64,000 nt of DNA from Burkholderiales bacterium. Its GTDB lineage: Bacteria > Pseudomonadota > Gammaproteobacteria > Burkholderiales > Casimicrobiaceae. The position numbers and the translations under genes are program-made. The notes under the pieces are model-generated. The model ran no database searches, had not been told where the DNA came from, and worked only from the letters and a program-made list of their open reading frames with translations. Positions 28,501 to 36,632 of the stretch are shown here, piece after piece (within the stretch, counting starts at the first letter, position 1; every line of letters begins with the position of its first letter). The DNA lies in assembly GCA_020851235.1 (NCBI GenBank), contig JADZDD010000025.1:1-64000 (forward strand), given 5' to 3'.

Positions 28501-28678
28501 CAAGGGCGATCCCAAGTACCAGGGCATACCCATCATCATGATCACCTCACGCACCGCTGAGAAGCATCGCACCCGCGCGGCCGAGCTCGGGGTCGATCTG
28601 TATCTCGGCAAGCCGTACCAGGAGGACGAGCTCCTCGGCCACCTGCGTGAGATGACGGGAGTGGGCGCGACGGCCTGA
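22553..28678 (+). CDS. chpA: Hybrid chemosensory histidine kinase ChpA/PilL
   Basis: The 2041-residue CheA-like kinase of the Pil-Chp system has several HPt modules. Clear phospho-acceptor histidines lie at about 716 (HTLKGSGRMVG) and 1294 (HTFKGSARMAG). A degenerate one lies at about 1084 (HTLCGIHRTGG), and a weak Hpt-like helix is near residue 50. Then come the dimerisation region, an HATPase domain (NALDHGIEP about 1622; GRGIGMDVV about 1716), a CheW-like domain and a C-terminal receiver with Asp about 1968. Long Ala/Pro-rich acidic linkers separate the HPt parts. It phosphorylates PilG and PilH. The gene starts 12 bases after pilJ. Confidence 0.93.
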   Translation: MPDAASFDLGPLSWVQAEIDQALAKGLEALAQFKAAPGEGNALKHARAHVHQAAGAIQMVGLDAVVAYTDELERQLLRLEDLPATSAAAACDVLDRAGRKLRIFLDEIVNGAPPVPLKLYPEYEAMQVARGVKAAAPTDLFYPDLSPRAPRLVQREPVPAGRLPSLVVKQRRLFQRGLLAWLRGDEAGATTMRDAVTGIEDVALHGPLRAFWWTVGALLEALDEKGLDAGFGVKQLMARVDLQIRRVAEGSGKVADRLRREVLYYVAISAPVGPQVQAVQRVFRLSGLIPSAEVLSADVVRLQPILREAREQLAGAKDAWLKAASGRAENLPKLKQTLASVHAKAAEIHHGTLMQLTAALVERLDRMPSSGVSEPMAMEYATALLLAESAFENFSNLSPDFHKQVEAMLARLDAVQHGRLATSGGAPLLDEMSKRAQERVLLAQVGREIQVNLRHMEQVLDAFFRDHGKRAELATLAKDSAQIRGALRILGLDEADRLLALCEEQIASYADPDAAVSDDDLELLAESLSGLGFYVEAVEQQRPDRDRLLRPLIARRLGEAPEAAPAETDSVEAAVAEMRAALPHLIEEVRAAPADAAAREALAAKLSSMRDDAELIGDADLVAQIKEIVADLEAGDASRLAAAASAIADTTAPAPEISDETQRLLATDASQLDRELLEIYLFEATEVLDGIDRQRELLRENLGDREALRVVRRGFHTLKGSGRMVGLTELGEYAYETERIFNRLLEEERPVTAAVMSLIAVAHQSFREWVDALTAQGRVVSDPRPLRSAIAAVARELPGHEPGSSTSSLNVIELPRTAAPAAPAAADPSPPTVAAVPGAAPPLEWIELSEVGSGTDVDAPAPIQTDASFTETIEMPALPDDGLGHVLTFPGLDGSNAARAIATPVAAPAIESFEIGGLAPEALAFTDRAPDAPDTGAVPEVAAPTLDLPPIETAPAMPVSESAGGPDVPAAAVAPDEALATQAADAAAVAHATAEEVTSPAVAGSAAPAATPAEEDAMPPSPSDGVLADASDEVVVGDVTLSRALWDILRDEAEQHLATLVHELSLLQFDPQAVPRAPMVRASHTLCGIHRTGGFPLVATTAKSLEQTLAALEQNGPPMAGAVYPVLARAVAGLTQLVGRMKAHAAFTAADVDEAQAIQRELDDVRAQAAVPGADAEVTAWLATDREAEAEAEAEAAVHGVAVPSSAAPDEPAPEQPDAMPEAAAPTAPEAAPTVPAPRVDPLADIRDDVDAQVLPIFLDEASELLAQAGTDLRGWRQTPDDVTVVARLRRTLHTFKGSARMAGAMRLGQLAHLMETRLEDDALAASEVPFDVLDEDFDHIAFVLDALRRGEVDVPLPWVAALARDLTVPEADVSTAPPVSADDTAAPAALPVTPERPVVVPIAPHLAPATAEPAAAPAAAAQGDAADADAGSRAQLRVRADVIDRLVNEAGEVAIARARVEVELQALKNNLLELTGSVVRLRTQMREIEIQGESQIQSHTGDRHTDFDPLEFDRYTRFQELTRSLSEGINDVATAQQSLLKNLDDADAALLAQARLSRDVQQRLFAIRTVPFGSLSERLYRILRTTARELGKRANLEIVGSQVELDRSVLEKLVGPLEHLLRNALDHGIEPRDVRRAAGKSETGEIRLTVRQVGNEVIIELADDGGGVDLERVAQRARSLGLLADDAQPTDAQLLDFLFVPGFSTAAKVTQISGRGIGMDVVRSEISTLGGRVDALSQRGQGTRFVVTLPLTLAVAQAVLVRAGARLWALPAPMVEQVQQVKSQALLDIYIERKVEWQGREYPFHYLPRLLGDTAHNPETKRHNAILLLRSGQAHAAIHVDEMIGNQELVVKNIGPQLARVSGISGATVLGTGEIVLIINPVALAARADAPKAEPHREDRALADRPRAPVVPVSTQPIVMIVDDSLTVRKVTSRLLAREGFAVTTARDGVDGLQVLAEQIPDVILLDIEMPRMDGFEFAKTIKGDPKYQGIPIIMITSRTAEKHRTRAAELGVDLYLGKPYQEDELLGHLREMTGVGATA
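26111..26140 (+). repeat. Hexanucleotide tandem repeat inside chpA
   Basis: Five in-frame GA(A/G)GCC units encode alternating Glu-Ala in a disordered linker between HPt modules. Such repeats can change copy number by slippage in multiples of six bases, altering linker length without frameshift. Confidence 0.75.
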
Positions 28679-28808
28679 GCTTGCCTCGCGTCGCGGCACG
28701 CCGCACGCCGCACCTGCTGCGGCGCATCGCGCACATCGGCGCGAAATGCGCTAGATTCCCTGCCAGCAGGCATTTTCGGATCCGGCGGTATTCCCTCGAG
28801 GAGGAGTG

Positions 28809-30863
28809 ATGGCGAGCTACGCTACGGAGCAGATCCGTACGGTGGCGCTGGTGGGACACGGCGCGGTCGGCAAGACCACCCTGGCGGAAGCGTTGCTGGT
28901 CAAGAGCGGCGCGCTGCCGGCCGCGGGCAGCGTGGAGCGCGGGACCACCGTCTCCGATTTCGATCCGCTGGAGAAGCAGTATCTGCACTCGCTTCGTGCC
29001 TCGCTCCTGCACTGCGACACGCCCGACGCCCGCATCCACTTGATCGACACCCCGGGCTTCCCGGACTTCATCGGCCAGGCGATCGGCGTGCTCGACGCGG
29101 TGGAGACCGCGGCGGTCGTGGTCAACGCGCAGACCGGCATCGAGATGATCACGTCGCGGATGATGGCTTGGGCCGCCGACCGGCGGCTGTGCCGTGTCGT
29201 GATCGTCAACAAGATCGACGCCGAGAACGCCGATCCCGAGCGCGTGCTGGGGGCGATCCAGGCGGCCTTCGGCAAGGAGTGCCTGCCGATCAACCTGCCG
29301 GCGGACGGTGGGCAGCGTGTCGTCGACTGCTTCTTCAATCCGTCCGGCACGTCGGACTTCTCGTCGGTGGCCGACGCGCATCGCGCGCTCGTCGATCAGG
29401 TCGTCGAGGTCGACGAGGAGCTCATGTCGCTCTACCTCGAGCAGGGCGAGGTCGAGCCTTCGCAATTGCACGCCCCGTTCGAGAAGGCGCTGCGCGAGGG
29501 CCATCTCGTTCCCGTGTGCTTCGTGTCGGCGCGCACCGGCGCGGGTGTCGCCGAGCTCCTCGACGTCTTCGTGCGGCTCCTGCCCAATCCGACCGAGGGC
29601 AATCCGCCACGCTTCACCAAGGGCGAGGGCGAGGCGGCCGTCGAGTTCGATTCGGTCCCCGACGCCTCGCGGCACGTGCTCGCGCACGTGTTCAAGGTCG
29701 TGATGGATCCTTTCGTCGGCAAGCTCGGTGTCTTCCGCGTGCACCAGGGGACGGTGACACGCGACACGCAGCTGTTCGTCGGCGAGGGACGCAAGGCGTT
29801 CAAGGTCGGACACCTGTTCCGGTTGCAGGGCGGAAAGAACATCGAGATCGATCGGGCGGTGCCCGGCGACCTCGCGGCCGTCGCGAAGGTCGACGAGATC
29901 CAGTTCGACTGCGTGCTCCACGACTCGCACGACGAGGACCACATCCACATGGCGCCGCTTGCCTTTCCCACGCCGATGCACGGGGTGGCGATCGAGCCCA
30001 AGCGCCGCGGCGACGAGGGACGCATCTCGGACGTGCTCGCGCGAATGACCGCCGAGGATCCCACGTTGAAGCTCGAGCACGACGCCACGCTCAACGAGAC
30101 GGTGCTGTGGGGATTGGGAGAGCTGCACCTGCGCTCGGTGCTCGAGCGCATGGCCTCGCAGTTCAAGCTCGAGGTGAGCACGCGGCCGCCCCGCGTCCCC
30201 TATCGCGAGACGATCACGACGGCCGCCGAGGGTCACCATCGACACAAGAAGCAGACCGGCGGCGCCGGACAGTTCGGCGAGGTCTACCTCAAGATCGAGC
30301 CGCTGCCGCGCGGTGCCGGCTTCGAGTTCGTCAATACGGTCAAGGGCGGGGCGATTCCCACGGCGCTCATTCCGGCGGTGCAAAAGGGCGTCGAGCAGGT
30401 GCTGGCGGAAGGACCCGTCGCGGGTTTTCCCCTGCACGACGTGCGCGTGAACGTCTACGACGGCAAGTTCCACCCCGTCGACTCGAAGGAGGTGGCGTTC
30501 GTCGCCGCCGGCAAGAAGGCATTTCTCGACGCGATCGCCAGTGCGAAGCCGATCGTGCTCGAGCCGATCGTGAGCGTCGAGATCAACTGCCCCGCCGCGA
30601 GCATGGGTGATGTCGCCGGTGACCTGTCGTCGCGGCGCGGTCAGGTGACCGGAACGCAGACGCTGCAGGCCGGTTCGCTCGCCGTGACGGGCTTTGCGCC
30701 CCTGGTCGAGCTCGAGGGTTACGCCGCGCGCCTGAAGTCGATGACCGGTGGTCAAGGCGGCTGGACGATGGCGCTGTCGCATTACGAGCAGGCGCCGCCC
30801 ACGCTTCAGCAGCAACTCGCCGCCGAGTACGCGAAGCACCGCCGGCACGAGGAAGACACGTAG
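28809..30863 (+). CDS. EF-G-like translational GTPase (FusA paralogue)
   Basis: The 684-residue protein has the EF-G domain order: G1 GHGAVGKT, G3 DTPGFPDF, G4 NKID, domain II, and domains III-V including [18 protein letters not shown] and the C-terminal [14 protein letters not shown]. The switch I segment lacks the RGITI element of canonical EF-G. That places it with the EF-G-like paralogues rather than the str-operon fusA. Those proteins are ribosome-associated or of uncertain role. ATG 28809 sits behind AGGAGGAG; a GTG one codon earlier is equally in frame. It stands alone between chpA and yqgE. Confidence 0.85.
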   Translation: MASYATEQIRTVALVGHGAVGKTTLAEALLVKSGALPAAGSVERGTTVSDFDPLEKQYLHSLRASLLHCDTPDARIHLIDTPGFPDFIGQAIGVLDAVETAAVVVNAQTGIEMITSRMMAWAADRRLCRVVIVNKIDAENADPERVLGAIQAAFGKECLPINLPADGGQRVVDCFFNPSGTSDFSSVADAHRALVDQVVEVDEELMSLYLEQGEVEPSQLHAPFEKALREGHLVPVCFVSARTGAGVAELLDVFVRLLPNPTEGNPPRFTKGEGEAAVEFDSVPDASRHVLAHVFKVVMDPFVGKLGVFRVHQGTVTRDTQLFVGEGRKAFKVGHLFRLQGGKNIEIDRAVPGDLAAVAKVDEIQFDCVLHDSHDEDHIHMAPLAFPTPMHGVAIEPKRRGDEGRISDVLARMTAEDPTLKLEHDATLNETVLWGLGELHLRSVLERMASQFKLEVSTRPPRVPYRETITTAAEGHHRHKKQTGGAGQFGEVYLKIEPLPRGAGFEFVNTVKGGAIPTALIPAVQKGVEQVLAEGPVAGFPLHDVRVNVYDGKFHPVDSKEVAFVAAGKKAFLDAIASAKPIVLEPIVSVEINCPAASMGDVAGDLSSRRGQVTGTQTLQAGSLAVTGFAPLVELEGYAARLKSMTGGQGGWTMALSHYEQAPPTLQQQLAAEYAKHRRHEEDT

Positions 30864-30939
30864 GTCTCGCCGTCGCCGCGCACGTGTTCGCAGCGCTCGT
30901 TGCAGCGGCCGTTGTGGCGACCGCGGCAGGCCGGCTACA

Positions 30940-31515
30940 ATGCACCCGATCGGCGCGCGCCACGTGAACCTCACCCATCACTTCCTGATCGCCATGCCTG
31001 CCATGGCCGATCCGAATTTCGCGCGCACGCTGACCTACATTTGCAATCACGACAAGGACGGCGCGCTCGGCCTCGTCGTGAATCGCCCGATCGACATGAC
31101 GCTGTCGACGCTCTTCGAGCAGATCGAGCTTCCGCTCGCCGACGATGTGCTGCGGACCGCGCCGGTCCACTACGGCGGGCCCGTCCAGGCCGACCGTGGC
31201 TTCGTGCTGCATCGCCCGCTCGGCAACTGGACGTCGACGCTCGCCATCAGCGACGAATTGGGCCTCACGACGAGCAAGGACGTGCTCGCCGCATTGGGCC
31301 GCGGTGACGGTCCGCACGACATCCTCGTCTCTTTGGGGTACGCGGGGTGGTCGGGCGGCCAACTCGAGCACGAGCTCGCACAGAACGCGTGGCTCACCGT
31401 GGAAGCCGACCCCGACCTCCTCTTTGCCGTTCCGGCCGAAGAGCGCCTGCCGGCGGCGATCCGTCTGCTCGGCATCGACTTGTCGCGCCTGTCCGAGGAC
31501 GTCGGACACGCGTGA
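30940..31515 (+). CDS. yqgE: YqgE/AlgH family protein (UPF0301)
   Basis: The 191-residue protein contains [13 protein letters not shown] near the N-terminus, plus [22 protein letters not shown] and [11 protein letters not shown], all signatures of UPF0301. Function is not established; AlgH influences alginate in Pseudomonas. A GTG at 30964, immediately before NLTHHF, is an alternative start matching many homologues. It heads the conserved yqgE-ruvX-pyrR-pyrB-pyrC' cluster. Confidence 0.92.
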   Translation: MHPIGARHVNLTHHFLIAMPAMADPNFARTLTYICNHDKDGALGLVVNRPIDMTLSTLFEQIELPLADDVLRTAPVHYGGPVQADRGFVLHRPLGNWTSTLAISDELGLTTSKDVLAALGRGDGPHDILVSLGYAGWSGGQLEHELAQNAWLTVEADPDLLFAVPAEERLPAAIRLLGIDLSRLSEDVGHA

Positions 31516-31541
31516 CGGGCGAGGGTCGGCATGCCGGTCTC

Positions 31542-31985
31542 ATGTCCGCGCACGGCCCACCGGCCGCGGCGCCGTGCGTCGTGCTGGCCTTCGACTACGG
31601 GACCCGGCGCATCGGTGTTGCGCTCGGCAACACGCTCACGGGCAGCGCGCGACCGCTTGTCGTGCTCGACGCCGCGGATGCGGCGACACGGCTCGCCGAT
31701 GCGGCCGCGCTGGTCGAGCAGTGGCAGGCGCAGCAGGTGATCGTGGGACTTCCGGTGCACGCCGACGGCACGGCGCACGCGATGACGCGCCGCGCGGCGG
31801 CGTTCGCCCGCGATCTCGCGGCCCGGGTGAGCGCATCCGTGGAAACCGCGGACGAACGGCACACGACCGAACTCGCGCAGCAGCGTCTTGCGACCGAGCG
31901 CGCCGGTCGTTCCGGCCGCGAACGGCGCGACGCCGTGGCGGCCCAACTCATCCTCGAGGGGTGGCTCGATGCCCGTGGCAAATGA
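31542..31985 (+). CDS. ruvX: Putative pre-16S rRNA nuclease / Holliday junction resolvase YqgF
   Basis: The 147-residue RNase H-fold protein has the AFDYGTRRIGVA first-strand Asp, the VIVGLPVHADG segment and DERHTT, the family's acidic sites. YqgF processes the 5' end of 16S rRNA precursor in E. coli and is also described as a putative resolvase. It starts 26 bases after yqgE and its end overlaps pyrR by 17 bases, implying coupled translation. Confidence 0.92.
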   Translation: MSAHGPPAAAPCVVLAFDYGTRRIGVALGNTLTGSARPLVVLDAADAATRLADAAALVEQWQAQQVIVGLPVHADGTAHAMTRRAAAFARDLAARVSASVETADERHTTELAQQRLATERAGRSGRERRDAVAAQLILEGWLDARGK

Positions 31986-32475
31986 CCTTCCCGACGCCGA
32001 GGCCACGCTCGAGGTCCTGGTCGAGCGCATGCGCGGCGCAGTTGCCCACGACGCGGCATTCGTCGGCATCTATTCCGGCGGCGCGTGGCTGGCCGAGCGC
32101 CTGCCGGCGCTCATCCCGGGGGACCATCCGGTCGGCTTCATCGACGTCTCGTTCTATCGCGACGATTATTCGAGCAAGGGTCTCAAGGGCACCGGCCGGC
32201 GCACGTCGATTCCCTTCGACGTCAACGGCGCGACGATCGTCCTGGTCGACGACGTGCTCTACACCGGGCGCAGCGTGCGCGCCGCGATCAACGAGCTGTT
32301 CGACTTCGGGCGCCCCGGGCGCATCGAGCTTGCGGTCCTCGTCGATCGTGGCGGCCGCGAGCTGCCGATCGAGCCGACGTATTGCGGGGCGCGGCTCACC
32401 GTCGCCCAGGGGCTTTCGATCGAGCTCTCGCGCGACGGTGATCGCCTGGCCCTGGCCGTGGAGCGCGCCCGCTGA
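31969..32475 (+). CDS. pyrR: PyrR: pyrimidine operon regulator / uracil phosphoribosyltransferase
   Basis: The 168-residue phosphoribosyltransferase has the PRPP-binding loop [18 protein letters not shown] and the PyrR-typical [11 protein letters not shown] segment. Family members have uracil phosphoribosyltransferase activity and, in Gram-positives, control pyr transcription by RNA attenuation; regulation in proteobacteria is less clear. It overlaps ruvX by 17 bases, and its stop overlaps the pyrB ATG (TGATG). Confidence 0.93.
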   Translation: MPVANDLPDAEATLEVLVERMRGAVAHDAAFVGIYSGGAWLAERLPALIPGDHPVGFIDVSFYRDDYSSKGLKGTGRRTSIPFDVNGATIVLVDDVLYTGRSVRAAINELFDFGRPGRIELAVLVDRGGRELPIEPTYCGARLTVAQGLSIELSRDGDRLALAVERAR

Positions 32476-33437
32476 TGCGCAATCCGCAGCTCAACGCCCG
32501 GGGTGAGCTCACGCACCTGCTGACGCTCGAGGGGCTGCCGATCGACGTGATCCGCAACATCCTCGATACGGCGGCGCAGTTCGTCTCCATCGGCGAGCGC
32601 GAGGTGAAGAAGGTTCCGTTGCTGCGCGGCAACGCGGTCTTCAACCTCTTCTTCGAGAATTCGACACGCACGCGCACCACGTTCGAGATCGCCGCCAAGC
32701 GCCTGTCCGCCGACGTCATCAACCTCAACATCGGAGTCTCGTCGACGAACAAGGGCGAGACTCTGCTCGATACGATCGACAATCTCGTCGCGATGGATGC
32801 CGACGTTTTCGTCGTGCGGCATGCGCAGTCCGGCGCGCCGCACCTCATCGCCCAGCACCTGGCCCAGGTCGGACGCTCGCACGTGCACGTGGTCAACGCC
32901 GGCGACGGGCGGCACGCGCATCCCACGCAGGGCCTGCTCGACCTGTACACGATTCGCCACTACAAGAAGGATTTCCACGGCCTGACCGTGGCCATCGTCG
33001 GCGACGTCCTGCATTCGCGCGTGGCGCGCTCGCTCATCCACGGGCTCACCACGCTCGGCACCTCCGAGGTGCGGGTGATCGGACCGCGAACGCTGCTGCC
33101 GACGGCGGCCGAGACGCTCGGCGTGCGCGTCTATCACGACATGCGCGAGGGACTGCGCGGCTGCGATGCGATCGTGATGCTGCGGCTGCAGAACGAGCGC
33201 ATGAACGGCACGCTCCTGCCGTCGGCGGCCGAGTACTTCAAGCACTACGGCCTGACGCAGGAGAAGCTCGCGCTCGCCCGCCCCGATGCGATCGTGATGC
33301 ACCCCGGGCCGATGAACCGCGGCGTGGAGATCGATTCGCCCGTCGCCGATGGCGAGCGTTCGGTGATCCTTCCGCAGGTGACCTTCGGCATCGCGGTGCG
33401 CATGGCGGTGATGAGCATCGTGGCGGGGGCGCGATGA
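32475..33437 (+). CDS. pyrB: Aspartate carbamoyltransferase catalytic subunit
   Basis: The 320-residue protein has the carbamoyl-phosphate site [12 protein letters not shown] and [19 protein letters not shown], both diagnostic of ATCase. It makes N-carbamoyl-aspartate in de novo pyrimidine synthesis. It overlaps pyrR and pyrC' at both ends, so the three are translated together. No pyrI regulatory subunit is present, which fits the PyrB-PyrC' type of ATCase. Confidence 0.96.
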   Translation: MRNPQLNARGELTHLLTLEGLPIDVIRNILDTAAQFVSIGEREVKKVPLLRGNAVFNLFFENSTRTRTTFEIAAKRLSADVINLNIGVSSTNKGETLLDTIDNLVAMDADVFVVRHAQSGAPHLIAQHLAQVGRSHVHVVNAGDGRHAHPTQGLLDLYTIRHYKKDFHGLTVAIVGDVLHSRVARSLIHGLTTLGTSEVRVIGPRTLLPTAAETLGVRVYHDMREGLRGCDAIVMLRLQNERMNGTLLPSAAEYFKHYGLTQEKLALARPDAIVMHPGPMNRGVEIDSPVADGERSVILPQVTFGIAVRMAVMSIVAGAR

Positions 33438-34702
33438 GGCTCGAGATCGCCAACGCGCGGTTGGTCGACCCGGTGACCGGTGAGCGTGAGGGCTCGCTGT
33501 ACGTCGCCGATGGGCGAATCGCCGCGGTCGGTGCGGCGCCGGTGGGCTTTCGCGCCGACCGCGTGCTCGACATGCGCGGCTGCGTCGTGGTGCCGGGACT
33601 CGTCGACATCGCGGTCCGCTTGCGCGAGCCGGGGCTCGAGTACAAGGCGACGCTCGAGTCGGAGCTCGCCGCGGCGATTGCCGGCGGCGTGACGAGCCTT
33701 GCCTGTCCACCGGATACCGATCCACCGCTCGACGAGCCGGGCCTGGTCGAGATGCTGAAGCACCGCGCGCGCATGCTGCACCTTGCGCACGTCTATCCCG
33801 TGGGTGCGCTCACCGCCGGGCTCGAGGGCACCGCGCTCACGCAGATGGGTGAACTCACCGAGGCCGGCTGCGTCGCGTTCTCGCACGCGGACGTCGCGCT
33901 CGCCGACACCGATCTCCTGCGGCGGGCCATGCAGTACGCCGCGACGTTCGGTTATGCGCTGTGGCTGCGACCGAATGACCCGTACCTCGGGCGCAACGGC
34001 GTTGCGCACGACGGCGACGTTGCGACGCGCCTCGGCCTTCCCGGAATTCCCGTCACCGCCGAGACGATCGCGCTCGCCACGATCCTCACGCTCGCGCGCG
34101 AGTGCGACGTGCGCCTGCACGTGTGCCGCGTGTCGTGCGCCCGGAGCGTGGCGATGCTGCGCGAGGCGAAAGCGGACGGGATGGCGGTCAGCTGCGACGT
34201 CGCCGTGCATCACCTCCACCTTTGCGACGGCGACATCGGCTGGTTCGACGCCAACACGCGCGTGGTGCCGCCGCTGCGGTCGAGTGCGGACCGTGCCGCG
34301 CTGCGCGCGGCGCTTGCCGATGGCACGATCGATATCGTCTGCTCGGACCATGCCCCGGTCGACGACGACAGCAAGCAGCTGCCGTTCGGTGAGGCCGAGC
34401 CCGGTGTGACCGGCGTCGAACTCCTGCTTCCGCTCACCCTCAGGTGGGCGGCCGAAGACGGCGTGGCGCTTCCCACCGCGCTCGCCCGGATCACGCGTGC
34501 TCCGGCGCAACTCCTCGGCATTGCGGCGTCGCTCGCCCCCGGCGCGCCTGCCGACCTTTGCGTATTCGATGCGCAGGCGGCGTGGACGGTCGGCCGCGAC
34601 ACGCTGACGAGCCAGGGCAAGAACACGCCTTTCCTCGGCGTCGACCTCGCGGGTCGCGTGCGCTGTACACTCGTCGACGGCGAGATCGTCCACGAGACCT
34701 GA
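33434..34702 (+). CDS. pyrC': Dihydroorotase-like PyrC' (probably non-catalytic ATCase partner)
   Basis: The 422-residue protein has a full amidohydrolase fold of the dihydroorotase class. The first metal motif, normally D-x-H-x-H-L-R-E, reads D58-I-A60-V-R62-L-R-E, so both zinc-binding histidines are replaced. Later elements ([15 protein letters not shown]) remain. In Pseudomonas the equivalent inactive PyrC' is required to assemble the PyrB dodecamer, and a separate true PyrC works elsewhere. The 4-base overlap with pyrB supports this structural role. Confidence 0.88.
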   Translation: MRLEIANARLVDPVTGEREGSLYVADGRIAAVGAAPVGFRADRVLDMRGCVVVPGLVDIAVRLREPGLEYKATLESELAAAIAGGVTSLACPPDTDPPLDEPGLVEMLKHRARMLHLAHVYPVGALTAGLEGTALTQMGELTEAGCVAFSHADVALADTDLLRRAMQYAATFGYALWLRPNDPYLGRNGVAHDGDVATRLGLPGIPVTAETIALATILTLARECDVRLHVCRVSCARSVAMLREAKADGMAVSCDVAVHHLHLCDGDIGWFDANTRVVPPLRSSADRAALRAALADGTIDIVCSDHAPVDDDSKQLPFGEAEPGVTGVELLLPLTLRWAAEDGVALPTALARITRAPAQLLGIAASLAPGAPADLCVFDAQAAWTVGRDTLTSQGKNTPFLGVDLAGRVRCTLVDGEIVHET

Positions 34703-34784
34703 CGTCGCCGCGACAGCGGCTCGTGGGTGTCGCGTCGCAGGTTGCCCGCCGTCTCGCCCTCGTCACGTCCCAGGGGAGGATGCC

Positions 34785-35654
34785 TTGAACGACAGTCTCG
34801 TATCGCACGCAAGTAGCCTCGTCGATCCACGTCGCGTCGATCGCCGCAGCTTCGTCGTGACTTCACTGGGCGCCGGCTTCGCCTTCGCGGTGCTCCCGGT
34901 TTCCGCGCAGACCATCACCACCTCGACCGAGGGTCTCGTCGCCGGTGAGGTCAAGGTGCCCACCGCCGACGGCCCGATGCCGGCGTACCGGGCGATGCCG
35001 GCGACGGGCGGCGACTTTCCGACGATCCTCGTGGTGCAGGAGATCTTCGGCGTGCACGAGCACATCAAGGACATCTGCCGGCGCCTGGCCAAGCAGGGCT
35101 TTTTTGCCATCGCACCCGAGCTGTATGCGCGGCAGGGCGATCCGTCGAAGTACACCGACATCGGCAAGCTCATCGGCGAGGTCGTGTCGAAAGTGCCCGA
35201 TGCACAGGTCCTCGCCGACCTCGACGCCACCGTCGCGTACGCGAAGTCCACCGGCAAGGCGCAGACGACGCGCCTTGGCATCACCGGCTTCTGCTGGGGT
35301 GGGCGCATCGTGTACATGTACGCCGCGCACAATCCCGCGGTGCGCGCAGGCGTCGCCTGGTACGGGGTGACCGCGAAGGCCTTCGTGACCGGCGACCGAT
35401 CGCCCCTCGATGTCGCGGGGCAGATCGGCGCACCGATCCTCGGACTCTACGGCGGCGCCGACCAGGGGATCCCGACGGAGACCGTCGAGAAGATGTTCAC
35501 GGCGCTGCGCAGCGGCAAGAGTCCCAAGTCGGAATTCACGATCTATCCCGACACGCCGCACGCGTTCAACGCCGACTATCGTCCGTCGTATCGCAAGGCG
35601 CAGGCCGAGGATGCGTGGGCGAAGATGCTCGCCTGGTTCAGGCTCAACCTCTGA
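34785..35654 (+). CDS. Dienelactone hydrolase family protein, exported
   Basis: The 289-residue protein carries a twin-arginine-like signal (VDRRSFVVTSLGAG, then hydrophobic to VSA, residues 18-41). The mature domain has the dienelactone hydrolase triad: Cys in GFCWGG, Asp in GADQGIP and His in PHAF. The start is TTG at 34785, supported by AGGGGAGG a few bases upstream; the nearby ATG is out of frame. The real substrate is unknown. It lies 82 bases after pyrC' and is probably a separate unit. Confidence 0.87.
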   Translation: MNDSLVSHASSLVDPRRVDRRSFVVTSLGAGFAFAVLPVSAQTITTSTEGLVAGEVKVPTADGPMPAYRAMPATGGDFPTILVVQEIFGVHEHIKDICRRLAKQGFFAIAPELYARQGDPSKYTDIGKLIGEVVSKVPDAQVLADLDATVAYAKSTGKAQTTRLGITGFCWGGRIVYMYAAHNPAVRAGVAWYGVTAKAFVTGDRSPLDVAGQIGAPILGLYGGADQGIPTETVEKMFTALRSGKSPKSEFTIYPDTPHAFNADYRPSYRKAQAEDAWAKMLAWFRLNL

Positions 35655-35681
35655 CGCGGCACACGCGTGGCCGCGCCCCGA

Positions 35682-36266
35682 TCACGCGCGCGCGGGTCGC
35701 GGCACGCGGCCCAGGAGGAAGAACTCGTCGTTCGGTCGCATCGCGACGACGTGCGCCATCCGGTTGGAGAGCGCGAAGAAGGCGGCGATCGCACCGATGT
35801 CCCAGATGTCCTCGTCGGAGAATCCGTGCGGGCGCAGCGTGGCGAAGTCGTCGTCGTCGACATCCTTGCTGTGCAAGGCGACCTTCATCGCGAAGTCGAG
35901 CATCGCCTTCTGGCGCGGCGTGATGTCCGCGTGGCGATAATCGACCGCGATCTGATCGGCGACGAGCGGATTCTTGGCGTAGATGCGCAGGATCGCGCCG
36001 TGGGCAACGATGCAGTACAGGCAGCCGTTCGCGCTCGACGTCGCGACCACGATCATCTCGCGCTCGGCCTTGGTGAGCCCGCCTTCCTTCTCCATCAGCG
36101 CATCGTGGAACGCGAAGAACGCGCGGAACTCCGCGGGGCGATGCGCGAGCGCCAGGAAGACGTTGGGCACGAAGCCCGCCTTCTCCTGCACGGCGAGGAT
36201 GCGGCCGCGGATGTCGTCGGGAAGATCCTCGAGCTTGGGGACGGGAAAGCGGCTGATCGTGGTCAT
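35682..36266 (-). CDS. AhpD / carboxymuconolactone decarboxylase-like peroxidase-related protein
   Basis: The 194-residue protein has the AhpD core with the redox motif CLYC in SSANGCLYCIVAHG, and the downstream helix typical of peroxidase-related family members. It probably acts in peroxide or electrophile defence in the cytoplasm. ATG 36266 fits the homologous length. It is last in the likely minus-strand unit argA-yggX-this gene. Confidence 0.87.
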   Translation of the reverse strand: MTTISRFPVPKLEDLPDDIRGRILAVQEKAGFVPNVFLALAHRPAEFRAFFAFHDALMEKEGGLTKAEREMIVVATSSANGCLYCIVAHGAILRIYAKNPLVADQIAVDYRHADITPRQKAMLDFAMKVALHSKDVDDDDFATLRPHGFSDEDIWDIGAIAAFFALSNRMAHVVAMRPNDEFFLLGRVPRPARA

Positions 36267-36309
36267 GGCGAGTGCTCGCGCGGGAAGTGAAGGGAAATCG
36301 GGGCGCCGG

Positions 36310-36582
36310 TCAGGCCGTCGGCGGCACGTATCCCGCCGGCATCTCGGCACCACCGCCGAAGAAGTGCTTTTCCATCTGCTCGGCGAGCCACTTGCGCGCG
36401 CGCGCATCGGCGAGACTCAAACGGTTCTCGTTGACGAGCATCGTCTGCTGGCGCTGCCATTGCGCCCAGGCTTCCTTCGACACGCTCTCGTAGATGCGCT
36501 TGCCGAGTTCGCCGGGATAGGGGGGGAAGTCGAGTCCTTCGGCCTCGCGGCCGAGTTTGACGCAGTGGACCATACGGGCCAT
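36310..36582 (-). CDS. yggX: Probable Fe(2+)-trafficking protein YggX
   Basis: The 90-residue protein reads [20 protein letters not shown] and later [17 protein letters not shown], both diagnostic of YggX. It protects Fe-S proteins from oxidative damage and may move iron in the cytoplasm. The start has a strong GGAGGA site. It lies between argA and the AhpD-like gene, a plausible oxidative-stress link. Confidence 0.95.
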   Translation of the reverse strand: MARMVHCVKLGREAEGLDFPPYPGELGKRIYESVSKEAWAQWQRQQTMLVNENRLSLADARARKWLAEQMEKHFFGGGAEMPAGYVPPTA

Positions 36583-36632
36583 GGGATTGTCCTCCGGACG
36601 CATCGCCACGGGGCTGCGCGGCACGTCGCGTC

